DNA from: Shimia_B sp038525525
GTDB lineage: Bacteria > Pseudomonadota > Alphaproteobacteria > Rhodobacterales > Rhodobacteraceae
Length of the DNA stretch: 64,000 bases
Reading direction: 5' to 3'
Assembly (NCBI GenBank): GCA_038525525.1
Contig: JBCBHO010000002.1
Location: forward strand, 186,001-250,000
In this document: positions 1 to 8,385 of the stretch, piece by piece
How the letters are laid out: every line of letters begins with the position of its first letter
Position numbering within the stretch: position 1 is the first letter of the stretch
Notes under the pieces: generated by a model
Seen by the model: only the letters and a program-made list of their open reading frames with translations
Database searches by the model: none
What the model was told of the DNA's origin: nothing
Translations under genes and position numbers: made by a program

Positions 1-786
1 GCGCTCTTCGTCGTCATCGTGGCCATGAGCTGGGGGCTCCACCAGGTCTTCACCGGTCGCGCCGCCCTTCTCCATCTCGGCGCCTTCACGGCCACGATCA
101 TGACGGCCAACGTCTTTTTCATCATCATGCCCAACCAGCGGATCGTCGTGGCCGATCTCAAGGCCGGGCGCACGCCCGATCCCAAATACGGCAAGATCGC
201 CAAACTGAGATCGACCCATAACAACTACCTGACGCTGCCGGTCGTCTTCCTCATGCTCTCCAACCACTACCCCCTCGCCTTCGGGACAGAACATGCCTGG
301 ATCATCGCGAGCCTGATCTTCCTCACCGGCGTCACCATCCGGCATTACTTCAACACGATGCATCGCACCGGGCGGGGGCCACACTGGACATGGGCCGTCA
401 CGGCCGGGCTCATGCTGCTGATCGCCTGGCTTTCCACGGCGCAGATGCGCGGCGGCGAGACATGGGAAGAGGCAGAGGCACGCCCGCTCACAGCCCACGA
501 GGCGCGCTTTGCCGAGGCTGCGGGGTTCGAAGATGCCTATTCCATCGTGCTCGGAAACTGCGCCATGTGCCACGCGCGGGAGCCCGTCTACAGCGCCACC
601 ATGCTCTGGGCCCCGAAAGGCGTGGTGCTCGAAACCGAGGCCGACGTCGCGCGGCAAGCGCGGGAGATTTACCTGCAATCCGGCGTGAGCCACGCCATGC
701 CCCCACCCTCCGCCTCCTGGACCATCACGGAGGAGGACCGCGCCATGATCGTGGCCTGGTACCGCGCCGCCCGCGCGGGCGAGTAG
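1..786 (+). CDS. puuD: Membrane urate oxidase (PuuD type), C-terminal part
   Basis: The reading frame is open from base 1, so the gene begins before the window and only its last 261 codons are seen. The visible part has several hydrophobic membrane segments (first about 150 residues, including a long one near residue 135) followed by a soluble tail with a CAMCH haem c motif near residue 190. That layout, integral membrane part plus C-terminal cytochrome c, is that of the PuuD urate hydroxylases that oxidise urate to 5-hydroxyisourate and pass electrons to the respiratory chain. The purine genes that would confirm this lie outside the window. Family call is firm; substrate rests on family knowledge. 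Confidence 0.85.
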   Translation, partial: ALFVVIVAMSWGLHQVFTGRAALLHLGAFTATIMTANVFFIIMPNQRIVVADLKAGRTPDPKYGKIAKLRSTHNNYLTLPVVFLMLSNHYPLAFGTEHAWIIASLIFLTGVTIRHYFNTMHRTGRGPHWTWAVTAGLMLLIAWLSTAQMRGGETWEEAEARPLTAHEARFAEAAGFEDAYSIVLGNCAMCHAREPVYSATMLWAPKGVVLETEADVARQAREIYLQSGVSHAMPPPSASWTITEEDRAMIVAWYRAARAGE

Positions 787-879
787 CGGCTCTCATTCCC
801 TGGCGGCACAATACGCCACACGTGGACCTTACAGGGGCTCGAGCCGGCTCATTGCATGCGCCATGCTGCGGCCATGGGC

Positions 880-2280
880 CTACTGACGAATGGTCGCCGT
901 GTTTCCCGTCCCGCGCTGCGTGAGATGGGCCGTGTTCGCGTTGCCGCGCTGCAAGAGCAGCGCCTCGTTGTCGTCCCCTGACACGCGCAGCAAGATGCTG
1001 TTGAGATCGCCGGCCTGCAGGGTGGTGGAAACGTTACTGTCCCCGATCACCCCGATATCGAGCCGGTTGTCGAAACCACGTTGGGCATAGCTGCCGATCA
1101 CGAGCCCCTCGAACGTGGACCTCGGCAGGGATAAAAGCGGCGCGTTGTTGGAGCTGCCCTCGATCACGATCTCCGCTGTGTTCTGGCCTTCCTGCGTCAG
1201 GTCGACGGCGTTGGATGTGCCGCGCACCTCGATGCTGGCCGAATTGTCACCGCCGAGCGCGTCGAGGAAGTTCTGTGCGACCGTGATGCTATTCGCATCG
1301 CCCTCGATGACGAGGAACGCGTCGTTGGTGCCCTGCTGAAAGACGGAGACCAGGTTGTCGTCCGAGAAGCCGATGAGCGAAAGCTGGGTGGTATTCGTGC
1401 CAAGTTGGTCGATGCCCATGATGTTGCCTGAGCCTTCGACGGTGGTCATCGTCACCGTGTTCTGATCGCCGTCCTGCCGGATACCGAGATCGTTGAAATC
1501 CCCTTCGATGGTGATGAAGCCCACATCGTTGTCCCGGCCGCCCTGGCGGATGCCGAAGGCCGTGTCATTGCCGAGGATCAGTACGTCGATGCTGTTGCCG
1601 TTGGAGCGATTGTCGGCGGAGCCGCCCTCCTGCACGAAGGCGGAATCGCGGGCAAAGGGGACAATGGCCGGTGCGCGCAGGGCGCTCTGCCCGTTGCGGC
1701 TGCCTACGATCCGCACGCGGATCGTGTTCGGCGCGCCGCTCAGCGCGTCGGACGTGGCGAGCTGCGTTGCGAGGGAGATGCGGTTCGCTTCCCCCGTCTG
1801 CGTGATATCCATGATGTTGCGCGCCATGCCGGAGGCTTGAAGCTGCCGCGCTGCGGAGATGACGTTTCCGTCGCCGCCATCCTGCAGGAGGATCATCTCG
1901 TTGGCACCGTTCGCGATGGAGCCTGAGGAGCGCTGATCCACTTCGCCCACGAGCTGGCGGTTCCCCGTCTGCGTGATCGTGATCTCGTTGAAAACGGTTG
2001 GCGTGTTCTGACGCCCGAGCTGGAAGAGCCCCTCGCCCTCCGTGCCGACCGCGTTGCCGATCCCCGTCTGCGTGATGGCGAGCGCGTTGAACTGCCCGTC
2101 CTGCAGCATCACGTCGGCCTCGAGCCCGGCCTGGTTGCCCGCACCGGTCTGCGTGATGGCGCCGGCATTGTCATCGCCGAGCTGGTCGATGAAGGCGTCA
2201 TTGTCGCCTAGCAGATTTTGCGCACAGGCCAGCGAGGCGAGCGTGACAAGCGGGAGCGCTAAAAGCAGGGACCGATACAT
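880..2280 (-). CDS. Large curlin-repeat protein
   Basis: 466 residues with a Sec signal peptide (hydrophobic run ending in ACA near residue 20). The mature part is built from about 17 repeats of the curlin type, Q-x-G-x-x-N-x, such as TQTGAGNQA and LQRGNANTA, alternating with spacer strands. Curlin repeats stack as beta arches in curli amyloid fibres. It is about three times the length of enterobacterial CsgA, so it is a fibre subunit or nucleator variant rather than a clear CsgA or CsgB. It lies 89 bp downstream of another curlin gene on the same strand, and is probably co-transcribed. A GGA-type ribosome site precedes the ATG. Confidence 0.85.
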   Translation of the reverse strand: MYRSLLLALPLVTLASLACAQNLLGDNDAFIDQLGDDNAGAITQTGAGNQAGLEADVMLQDGQFNALAITQTGIGNAVGTEGEGLFQLGRQNTPTVFNEITITQTGNRQLVGEVDQRSSGSIANGANEMILLQDGGDGNVISAARQLQASGMARNIMDITQTGEANRISLATQLATSDALSGAPNTIRVRIVGSRNGQSALRAPAIVPFARDSAFVQEGGSADNRSNGNSIDVLILGNDTAFGIRQGGRDNDVGFITIEGDFNDLGIRQDGDQNTVTMTTVEGSGNIMGIDQLGTNTTQLSLIGFSDDNLVSVFQQGTNDAFLVIEGDANSITVAQNFLDALGGDNSASIEVRGTSNAVDLTQEGQNTAEIVIEGSSNNAPLLSLPRSTFEGLVIGSYAQRGFDNRLDIGVIGDSNVSTTLQAGDLNSILLRVSGDDNEALLLQRGNANTAHLTQRGTGNTATIRQ

Positions 2281-2303
2281 AGGCGATGTCCTTCAAAGAC
2301 TGT

Positions 2304-2330
2304 GCCAGCCGCGGGGGTTCCGCGGCTGGC
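2304..2330 (-). promoter_or_regulatory. Strong hairpin between the two large curlin genes
   Basis: An 11-bp perfect inverted repeat (GCCAGCCGCGG and its complement, five-base loop) lies in the 89-bp gap between the curlin genes. Read on the minus strand it follows the first gene and has no T tract, so it looks like an mRNA-stabilising or attenuating structure rather than a full terminator. Such a structure could set the ratio of the two subunits. Role is inferred. Confidence 0.55.
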
Positions 2331-2369
2331 GAGGCGCCTCCAGCGGCGCTTGTGCCGAGGCGGCCTTCC

Positions 2370-3953
2370 TTACTGGAGGACGCCTGCGTTGTTGCCGTTG
2401 CCCATCTGGGTGACCGTCGCCACGTTCGAAGAGCTCAGCTGAGCAATCGCGAACTGGTTCATGTTGCCGGTGACGGTGGCCGTGATCGTGTTGTCGTCGC
2501 CGAGCTGAACAGCGCCGAACTCGTTGTTGTTGCCGTCGATCGAGCCGATGAAGTCGTTATCCGAACCGATCTGGCCGACGAGACCGCTCCCGGAGGAGAC
2601 GAGACCGCCGAGACCGACATCGACGAAGAACGCGCCTGCGGCATCCGCGGTGAATGCGTTGCCGGAGAAGGCGCCGCCGCCGTTGTCATTGCCGATGACG
2701 GTGAGCGAGGCGGTGTTCACGCTGCCCAGCTGGCCGACGGCCGCAAGGTTACGGCTGCCGGTGACGGCTACCGTGATCGTGTTGTCGCTGCCCACGGACG
2801 CACCGGCGACGAGGTTGCGATTGCCGTCGGCAGAGACCGTCGCGGTGTTGTCGTTGCCGAACTGAACGACCGCGCCGATATTGCCGTTACCAGACCCGGT
2901 CAGGGTTGCAGTGTTAGTGTTTCCGATCTGGCCCACGCCGAAGTTGTTGAACGACCCACCCGAGGAAATCGTGACCGTTGCGGTGTTGTCGTCACCGCCC
3001 TGGCCGACGCCCACATCGTTGAAGCTGCCAACGACGGGCGCGATCGTGATCGTGTTGCCTTCGCCGATCTGAGTGGCTGCGGTCTGGTTTCTGTTGCCGA
3101 TGACCGTAACGTTGCCAACGGTGTTGAACGCGCCGTCCTGCAGGAAGCCCATGGCATTGAAGTTGCCCGTGGCCATGTAGTCGAGGCTATTGTTACGACC
3201 TATCTGCGTCACGTCGCCAAAAGCTGCGCCGCCGAGGAAATCGGTGGCAAACGAGAAGCTGAGGACGCGGAAGCCGGCTGCGTTGTTGTTGTCGCCGTCC
3301 TGGCGCACCGTTGCCGTGTTGCGCGTGCCACGCTGGCTGGCCCGGCCGATGAAGTTGCCGCTCCCATTCTGCGCGAGCGTCAGGCTGTTCACGCCGGAGC
3401 CGCTGTTGTTGACGATCTGCTCGGCAAGCTCGATCTCGTTGTTGGCGCCGGTTTGAGTGATGTTTGCCACGTTGGCGTCGTTTGGTTTGCCCACCTGATC
3501 GACCATGCCGAGTTCGTTGGAGGTGCCGTCCTGGAGCACAACGAGCGTGTTAGGCACGTTTGCGCTACCCGGGCCGCCGTTTTCACGCTGCGAAACCCCG
3601 CCGATCACGTTGCCGTTGCCGCCAGTCTGCGTGAGCGACGCGCTGTTTGCGAGCGGTGTCATTCCGAACTGGTTGCGCTGCGATTGCACGACGCCGCCGT
3701 TGGTCAGGCCGATCACATTGCCGTCGGTCTCCTGGAGGATAGCGAGGCTGTTGTTTCCTTCCAGGGTGGAATTTTCACCGGTCTGCAGAATCGGGTTCGC
3801 CGCGGAGCCCGCATCGTTGTTGGCACCCGATTGTTCGATCAGAGCCTGGTTGTTGGTGCCGACTTGCTCGAGGAATGCGTCGTTGTCGCTTGCCGCGGCT
3901 GCGAGAGGAAGCACGAGCGCAGTTGTTGCGAGCGCGAAAGTGCGGATGTTCAT
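2370..3953 (-). CDS. Large curlin-repeat protein, major curli subunit candidate
   Basis: 527 residues. The ATG at 3953 is chosen because GGAGGA sits just upstream; an in-frame TTG 12 bases earlier overlaps that site. A signal peptide (MNIRTFALATTALVLPLAAA) is followed by about 20 curlin repeats, e.g. EQVGTNNQA, RQDGDNNNA, GQIGNTNTA, VQFGNDNTA. The spacing is regular and the repeats rich in N, Q, G and T, as in CsgA-type amyloid. It is first in the minus-strand curlin operon and faces csgF-csgG across a long intergenic region, so it should be exported through the CsgG pore encoded there. Whether it plays the CsgA or CsgB role cannot be told from sequence alone. Confidence 0.87.
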   Translation of the reverse strand: MNIRTFALATTALVLPLAAAASDNDAFLEQVGTNNQALIEQSGANNDAGSAANPILQTGENSTLEGNNSLAILQETDGNVIGLTNGGVVQSQRNQFGMTPLANSASLTQTGGNGNVIGGVSQRENGGPGSANVPNTLVVLQDGTSNELGMVDQVGKPNDANVANITQTGANNEIELAEQIVNNSGSGVNSLTLAQNGSGNFIGRASQRGTRNTATVRQDGDNNNAAGFRVLSFSFATDFLGGAAFGDVTQIGRNNSLDYMATGNFNAMGFLQDGAFNTVGNVTVIGNRNQTAATQIGEGNTITIAPVVGSFNDVGVGQGGDDNTATVTISSGGSFNNFGVGQIGNTNTATLTGSGNGNIGAVVQFGNDNTATVSADGNRNLVAGASVGSDNTITVAVTGSRNLAAVGQLGSVNTASLTVIGNDNGGGAFSGNAFTADAAGAFFVDVGLGGLVSSGSGLVGQIGSDNDFIGSIDGNNNEFGAVQLGDDNTITATVTGNMNQFAIAQLSSSNVATVTQMGNGNNAGVLQ

Positions 3954-4488
3954 GTAGTCCTCCAAGACTTACCAAATTCCAAAACGAGGCCGTCCGCCGA
4001 AAGCGGTCGGATAAATTACGCCGGTGGGGATGCATTACAGCAGCACGGTACAGGCAGTGACCGGAACCTGACCGCCTGCTCAGATTTCGGCAAGCTATTT
4101 CCGCATTCTGATTTCAAAATTGCCACATTTGAGCCGCATTGTCGTCGATGGCTCAACATAACACGCGAGAGATCGCAGATCGTCCACAACACCTAGGTTC
4201 ATTTCAGACCCGCGGCACAACCATAGGAATAGTTCTTCTAAAAAACTCGCGAAATACGGCATTCACTTTGCCACCTTTTGGCCAGATACCTGCCCTTGCT
4301 TTCCGGCCCCCGTCATGCGACGTCCGAATCCGCGTGTGGCGCATCCGCCACGCATAATCTTTACATTTGATGGGCTTAGTGCGGGCGCCTTGCAAAAACA
4401 CAAGCGGCCTGCCTACGCCTCTCACGGGAACGAAGGGCTGTGCTCGTCATGCGACGCAAGCACCATCGGGGGTTGAGGAGTGGTCAGT
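3954..4488. promoter_or_regulatory. Divergent curli promoter region
   Basis: 535 bases without a convincing gene between the minus-strand curlin operon and plus-strand csgF. It is clearly lower in GC than its surroundings, particularly 4080-4270, and must hold the promoters for both operons. No csgD-like regulator gene lies beside it. I could not assign particular -35/-10 boxes or operators with confidence. Confidence 0.6.
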
Positions 4489-4962
4489 ATGAATACGCAG
4501 CGGAAATTCGCATTATACGCGTCTTTTAGCATTTCATTAATTTTTGGAACGGCTGTGAGCGCGCAAGACCTGGTCTACACGCCGGTTAATCCGTCTTTCG
4601 GCGGAAACGCTTTGAATTCTTCCCACCTACTCGGGATCGCAAATGCCCAGCGAGAAGCAACAGCGCGGGATGCGAATGAGGACAGCCTCTTCGGATCAGG
4701 TGGAGATGCGGGCAGTGGCACCGGCACGTCCGACGCAGATCTCTTCATCCGCCAGCTGGAAGGCCGGCTCCTGTCCGCCCTCGCAGGCCAGGTGACCGAG
4801 GCCATCTTCGGCGACAACCCCCAGGACTCGGGCGAGATCATTTTCGGAACCACGTCGGTTGAATTCATCAACGCGGTCGGCTCGATCACGCTCATCATCA
4901 CAGACGCGCTCGACGGAACGGTGACGGAAATCGTCGTCCCGCAGCTCATCACCGGCGACTGA
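4489..4962 (+). CDS. csgF: Curli assembly protein CsgF
   Basis: 157 residues. The start is the ATG preceded by GAGGAG eight bases upstream; a GTG nine bases earlier lies inside that ribosome site. After a signal peptide ending near AVSAQ comes the CsgF hallmark LVYTPVNPSFGGNALN, the segment that in E. coli CsgF inserts into and narrows the CsgG pore, followed by the LLGIANAQ region. CsgF couples subunit export to nucleation at the cell surface. The C-terminal part diverges from enterobacterial CsgF. It is followed 14 bases later by csgG. Confidence 0.93.
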   Translation: MNTQRKFALYASFSISLIFGTAVSAQDLVYTPVNPSFGGNALNSSHLLGIANAQREATARDANEDSLFGSGGDAGSGTGTSDADLFIRQLEGRLLSALAGQVTEAIFGDNPQDSGEIIFGTTSVEFINAVGSITLIITDALDGTVTEIVVPQLITGD

Positions 4963-4976
4963 AGAGAGCGCAGACC

Positions 4977-6014
4977 ATGAAAAAAGCAATCATTGCAGCC
5001 GTCGTCTTCCCCATGCTTCTCGCTGGGTGCGAAGAGAATTCCTACGCCGCGGCCTTCGAGCCCGATGGCATGGTGCCCACTACGGGCATGATGACCACCC
5101 AGAACCGCGCCCTGCGCGCCATTCCGGCCCCCGCCCACCGGGTGACGGTTTCGGTCTACGGCCTCCCCGATCTGACGGGGCAGTATAAAGAGGACGACAC
5201 CGGCCAAACGCTCTCGCGGGCCGTCACCCAAGGCGGAGCGGCCGTGCTCATCAAGGCATTGCGGGACGCCGGCGAACGGCGCTGGTTCACGATCCTCGAC
5301 CGCTCCAACCTCGAAAACGTCATTCGCGAGCGGCAGATCATCACCGAGATGCGCCGCATCTACCGCAACGAACAAAACATCAATCCCGGCGTGCTTGGGC
5401 CCCTCGCCCATTCTGGCATCCTCGTCGAAGGGGCGATCGTGGGCTATGACACCAACACCGTCACCGGCGGCGCCGGTGCCCGCTATCTCGGGATCGGTGG
5501 CGATACACGCTACAAGCTCGACACCGTCACCGTGAGCCTGCGCGCCGTCTCCACGGAAACCAGCGAAGTGCTCGCGGCCGTGACCGTGCGCAAGCCGCTG
5601 GCCTCCGTCTCCAAGCGGGGCAGCATTTTCACCTACGTCGCCCTCGATGAGCTTCTCGAGACCGAGGTCGGCCAGACCTTCAACGAGCCCAAGCAGGTGG
5701 CGATCGAGCAGGCGGTCGAAAAGGCCGTGATGGCGCTCATCGCCGAAGGCGCACAGGTGGGGCTCTGGTCCTTTGCCAGTGCAGAGGAGGGCTCGAACTT
5801 CATCGACGGCTTCAACAACCAGACCTTCGACGGCGACGTGCCCGCGCGCGCGCGCAATCAGCCCGCAACCGCCACCGGGAACACCGCGATTCCGCGGACC
5901 GTGCCCGTGACGCCGCGGGCATCCACGCCTGAACCCGCCGTGAGCCAACTGCCGCGCGCCCGGCGCCCTGCCCCGCCGCCCAATACGCCGGACAGCGACG
6001 AAATCGTCGGTTGA
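4977..6014 (+). CDS. csgG: Curli secretion channel lipoprotein CsgG
   Basis: 345 residues with a lipoprotein signal (lipobox LLAGC, acylated Cys about residue 18). The body matches CsgG: the segment around VYGLPDLTGQYK, the ILDRSNLENVIRERQI helix, the RYLGIGGDTRY strand and the VAIEQAVEKAVMALI helix. CsgG forms the nonameric outer-membrane pore through which curlin subunits pass. It is longer than E. coli CsgG (277 residues) because of a proline-rich, probably disordered tail over about the last 70 residues. GAAGAGAG lies upstream of the ATG. CsgE, the usual periplasmic adaptor, is not encoded in this window. Confidence 0.95.
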   Translation: MKKAIIAAVVFPMLLAGCEENSYAAAFEPDGMVPTTGMMTTQNRALRAIPAPAHRVTVSVYGLPDLTGQYKEDDTGQTLSRAVTQGGAAVLIKALRDAGERRWFTILDRSNLENVIRERQIITEMRRIYRNEQNINPGVLGPLAHSGILVEGAIVGYDTNTVTGGAGARYLGIGGDTRYKLDTVTVSLRAVSTETSEVLAAVTVRKPLASVSKRGSIFTYVALDELLETEVGQTFNEPKQVAIEQAVEKAVMALIAEGAQVGLWSFASAEEGSNFIDGFNNQTFDGDVPARARNQPATATGNTAIPRTVPVTPRASTPEPAVSQLPRARRPAPPPNTPDSDEIVG

Positions 6015-6046
6015 TTGCCACAATTCGATTTCATTCCTGACGCGAA

Positions 6047-6070
6047 AAGGCCGGCCCAAAGCCGGCCTTT
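6047..6070 (+). terminator. Rho-independent terminator after csgG
   Basis: AAGGCCGGC and GCCGGCCTT form a nine-bp GC-rich stem with a five-base loop, followed by a short T run, 33 bases after the csgG stop. It separates csgFG from the next curlin genes and may be a partial terminator that lowers their expression. Confidence 0.7.
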
Positions 6071-6129
6071 CATCCTCACGAGAACACAGTGATCCGCGAT
6101 GACCTCCGAAACATATCGGAGGTCACCAC

Positions 6130-6603
6130 GTGTTCGAGAGCTTCAAACTTCCTCGCATTGCCGCGGCCTGCGCCGCGCTCGTCATCGCGTCGCCCTTGGC
6201 TGCGAATAACGGCAATATCCTCGTCCAGACCCTGAGCGGAGGGGGCAACGTCCTCGCCGCGCTTCAGGCAGGCTCCGACAACAGCCTCGAGATCACGATG
6301 ACAGGCACGCGCAACGGCGGCCTCAGCGATGGCAGCTGGCTGACGCCGGCCTTCGCGGCCGACACGCCACTCGCCTCGGGGCGCGTCATGCAAGACGGCG
6401 CACTCAACACGGCCGTCCTCGCGGTGCAGGGAGACAGCAATCTCCTCGCCGTCACGCAGACAGGGTCCAACAATACCGCGTCGCTTTTCACGTCCGGGAC
6501 GCTCAATCAGGCGAGCATCCTGCAAAGCGGCGCGGGCAATGTCGCGAAAGCACAGCAAATAGGCCTGAGAAACCGATTGAGCATTTCTCAAAGCGCGTGG
6601 TAA
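6130..6603 (+). CDS. Small curlin-repeat protein, possible minor subunit
   Basis: 157 residues, read from a GTG preceded by GGAGG nine bases upstream. A signal peptide ends near SPLAA. The mature protein, of CsgA/CsgB size, carries imperfect curlin repeats (TQTGSNNTA, LQSGAGNVA, QQIGLRNRL). The repeats are fewer and less regular than in the large minus-strand proteins, which fits a nucleator or capping role, but this is inferred. It lies between the csgG terminator and a second curlin gene that starts eight bases after its stop. Confidence 0.8.
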   Translation: MFESFKLPRIAAACAALVIASPLAANNGNILVQTLSGGGNVLAALQAGSDNSLEITMTGTRNGGLSDGSWLTPAFAADTPLASGRVMQDGALNTAVLAVQGDSNLLAVTQTGSNNTASLFTSGTLNQASILQSGAGNVAKAQQIGLRNRLSISQSAW

Positions 6604-6611
6604 AGTGACCT

Positions 6612-7244
6612 ATGTCACAAGTATCGAAATTCGTTCCGCTTTTGCCTGCCTCTGCCGCGCTGATCTTTTCTGCGTCCCTGGCGGTGGCAGAGAACAATTC
6701 CGTCTTCCTGCTCCAGACGAATCCGACCGACGGCGCGCCTGGGAATACGATTTCCATCACTCAAGAGCTGGCGAGCTCTTCTTCTGTGGGCCTCCAGTCA
6801 GCCCCTGTGGTGCAGGACGGCTCGGGTAACTCGGCCGATATCACCGTCCAGAATGACGCGAACGCGGAGACGCTTTTCGCCGAAGGGATCTTGGCACCGT
6901 CGCTCGACGGCAACCTTTCGGCGCTTAGCGGACAAGGCATCGACGCGTTGGTGGGCCTGACGCAAACCGGCAATGGCAACGCTGCGAACATCGTCGTCAA
7001 CGGCTTCGGAGCGCAAGGTCTCGTGGAGCAGGACGGCAACGGGAACCTGGCCGACCTCACCGTCGAAGGCCAAGGGGCCAGCGGAACGCTGCGCCAACGC
7101 GGCGACAACAACGACAGCACGCTGAGCGTTCAGGGTGCGACCGTGACGCTGATCGTTGACGGCAACAACCTCACGAACGATGTCGGGCCCAGCGTCGTGT
7201 CCAATGGCGGGACCGTGATCATCACGCAGACCCAGACCAACTAG
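6612..7244 (+). CDS. Curlin-repeat protein
   Basis: 210 residues with an N-terminal signal peptide ending near SLAVAENN. Curlin-type motifs include TQTGNGNAA, EQDGNGNLA and RQRGDNNDS, mixed with less regular stretches and a terminal segment rich in V, T and N. It is probably an exported accessory fibre subunit. Its start is eight bases after the preceding stop and csgH begins five bases after its own, so the four genes 6130-8385 look like one transcript. Confidence 0.8.
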   Translation: MSQVSKFVPLLPASAALIFSASLAVAENNSVFLLQTNPTDGAPGNTISITQELASSSSVGLQSAPVVQDGSGNSADITVQNDANAETLFAEGILAPSLDGNLSALSGQGIDALVGLTQTGNGNAANIVVNGFGAQGLVEQDGNGNLADLTVEGQGASGTLRQRGDNNDSTLSVQGATVTLIVDGNNLTNDVGPSVVSNGGTVIITQTQTN

Positions 7245-7249
7245 GCGCC

Positions 7250-7621
7250 ATGGCCCGCCTCGGTCGCCTCCTCGCGCTGCTTTTCCTTCTGCCCAACTTG
7301 ACCGTGGCGGAAACGTCGGTTGTCCCATCCATCGAAGTCGCCGAGAGCGACGGAACCATCGAACTCGTCGGCAAGCTGACCGCGCTCACCGCCGCGAGCG
7401 GTGTGTCGGCAATGATGACGGTGGAGCGACGCAGCAGCGCGGGCGCCCTCAATTCGAGCCAGGGCCGTACGCTCGACCTCGCGCCGAACGAGAGCGCCAA
7501 CATCGCGCGCGTCGCCTTAAACATGGTGGATGGGCAGAGGCTCTCCGCGCGGCTCGTGGTGCGCAACGACACAGGCATCATCGCGCAGACAGTCCTGATC
7601 TTGGGTGGAGAAGAGCTTTGA
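7250..7621 (+). CDS. csgH: Curli assembly protein CsgH (CsgC-like fold)
   Basis: 123 residues with a signal peptide (cleavage near LTVAE). The mature part follows the CsgH pattern of a small immunoglobulin-like beta sandwich: IELVGKLTALTAASGVS, MMTVERRSSAG, LDLAPNESANIARVALN, GQRLSARLVVRNDTG. CsgH is the alphaproteobacterial counterpart of CsgC, a periplasmic chaperone that blocks premature curlin amyloid formation. Its stop overlaps the TTG start of the next gene by four bases, so the two are probably translationally coupled. Confidence 0.85.
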   Translation: MARLGRLLALLFLLPNLTVAETSVVPSIEVAESDGTIELVGKLTALTAASGVSAMMTVERRSSAGALNSSQGRTLDLAPNESANIARVALNMVDGQRLSARLVVRNDTGIIAQTVLILGGEEL

Positions 7622-8385
7622 CACTAAGACCACGTGCTGGCGCCGCGGCCCTCATGCTGTGCTGCGCCGTCTCGGCCGCTTTCGCTCAAACCGGCGAGGC
7701 AGCGCAGCCTTCCGAGGCCGCCCCCATGCCCTCCGCGCTCGTGAGCGCCTTCGCCGGAGACTGGTTCAGCTTCGACCCCGCCTCGAGCCTGGGGGGCGCG
7801 ACATGTGCCGTCTCTCTGCAGACGGCGATCGGCTCCGGAGAAGCGACTGCAGAGGCGACCGGCTGCGCCGCCCCCCTCGACACCGTCACCGCCTGGCGCA
7901 TTGAAGACGGCCAGATCCGTCTTGCCGCAAGCGCGGGCGATGTGGTGTCCCTCGGCGGCACCCAGTTTCGCATCTCGGGCGCTTTTGCCGACGGGGACCG
8001 GACCCTCATCCTCGAACGCGCCGCCGGCGGCGGCGACACGGCAGCCATCCGCGAAGCTGTCGGGGAATATCGCTGCCTCTTCTTCGGCTTCACCTCCGAA
8101 TGCGCCGAGGAGGAGGACCTCCGCCAGCCTGTCTTCGACGCCAACGGCCAGGCCCGCATCGAGACGGTCGTCAACCTCAATGCCCGCAGCCAACCGCGCG
8201 GCGACGCCGCCGTCAGCGGTGTCATCCCCACGGGCTCGACGGTGGTTGTCGATGAATGTCTGACCGCCACGGACGGGCTCTGGTGCCGCGCCAATTTTGG
8301 GGATCAGGACGCCTGGTTCCGCCGAACCGCTTTGCGTGAAGAGACCTGGCCCATCCTCACCTTCCGCGCCGCGCCCCCTGCATAG
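7618..8385 (+). CDS. Secreted Inh-type inhibitor-like protein with SH3 domain
   Basis: 255 residues from a TTG start that overlaps the csgH stop and has GGAG upstream. A signal peptide ends near AAFAQ. Residues about 40-130 resemble the AprI/Inh metalloprotease-inhibitor beta barrel: FAGDWFSFD, a Cys pair (ATCAVSL ... ATGCAAPL) and AWRIEDGQIRL. Residues about 180-240 resemble a bacterial SH3 domain (VNLNARSQPRGDAAVSGVIP ... WCRANFGDQDAWF). Coupling to csgH suggests a role in protecting or anchoring curli subunits in the periplasm. The domain calls are moderate; the curli link is inference from position. Confidence 0.65.
   Translation: MTLRPRAGAAALMLCCAVSAAFAQTGEAAQPSEAAPMPSALVSAFAGDWFSFDPASSLGGATCAVSLQTAIGSGEATAEATGCAAPLDTVTAWRIEDGQIRLAASAGDVVSLGGTQFRISGAFADGDRTLILERAAGGGDTAAIREAVGEYRCLFFGFTSECAEEEDLRQPVFDANGQARIETVVNLNARSQPRGDAAVSGVIPTGSTVVVDECLTATDGLWCRANFGDQDAWFRRTALREETWPILTFRAAPPA

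Noticed and set aside
880..3953. CRISPR-like array suspected from regular repeats
   Set aside because: The periodicity is that of curlin protein repeats within open reading frames; no identical direct repeats or spacers. No CRISPR array was seen elsewhere in the window.
2286..4196. Long plus-strand open frame opposite the large curlin gene
   Set aside because: Repetitive antisense of the curlin repeats; no ribosome site or known motif.
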